Below, in pieces: positions 5,278 through 5,294 of a DNA stretch of 5,294 nt. Position 1 is the stretch's first letter. Every line of letters starts with the position of its first letter. Source of the DNA: Terriglobia bacterium (GTDB lineage: Bacteria; Acidobacteriota; Terriglobia; UBA7540); NCBI GenBank assembly GCA_020072905.1, contig JAIQGB010000311.1:1-5294 (forward strand), in the 5' to 3' direction. The notes under the pieces were generated by a model. That model saw only the letters and a list, made by a program, of their open reading frames with translations. It made no database searches and had not been told where the DNA came from. Both the position numbers and the translations under genes were made by a program.

Positions 5278-5294
5278 TTCAGCGGCCAGAAGAC

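Overview
The window is GC-rich, densely coded bacterial chromosome with GC-ending codons, strong AGGAGG-type ribosome binding sites and extended -10 promoter motifs (TGnTAGA). It holds no phage, plasmid, transposase, CRISPR or RNA gene. The gene mix fits Acidobacteriota or a similar free-living, high-GC Gram-negative lineage: a secreted DUF2961/GH172 protein, a DksA-finger/SpoIIE-phosphatase fusion, a Crp/Fnr regulator and a 7Fe-type ferredoxin. That assignment is inference from gene content; no phylogenetic marker gene is present.

Layout, left to right: (1) 1-151, non-coding, with two blocks of an imperfect 8-bp repeat in opposite orientation that together form a long imperfect hairpin behind the first gene. 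(2) 152-979, minus strand, a TrmH/SpoU-family RNA 2'-O-methyltransferase whose Shine-Dalgarno lies inside a perfect hairpin. (3) 980-1115, a divergent promoter region. (4) 1116-2246, plus strand, a secreted DUF2961/GH172-like protein. (5) After a 45-bp convergent gap, two minus-strand genes in probable operon order: a Crp/Fnr regulator (3385-4086), then a protein with an N-terminal DksA/TraR-type zinc finger fused to a SpoIIE/RsbU-type PP2C phosphatase (2292-3278). (6) 4087-4268, a divergent regulatory region with several dyads. (7) 4269-4529, plus strand, an 86-residue ferredoxin whose cysteine spacing matches [3Fe-4S][4Fe-4S] ferredoxins. (8) 4530-4801, non-coding with small dyads. (9) 4802-5248, minus strand, a YprB-like RNase H-fold exonuclease domain that lacks its first catalytic motif. 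(10) A good promoter-like sequence at 5249-5277 pointing out of the right edge.

The part most worth attention is 2292-4529: a Crp/Fnr regulator that has lost the CRP cAMP-contacting Arg-Ser pair, a phosphatase with a Cys3His variant of the DksA finger, and a divergent low-potential ferredoxin. Together they could form a small redox- or stress-responsive signalling module, but that link is inferred from adjacency alone. The remaining genes look like ordinary unlinked chromosomal genes.
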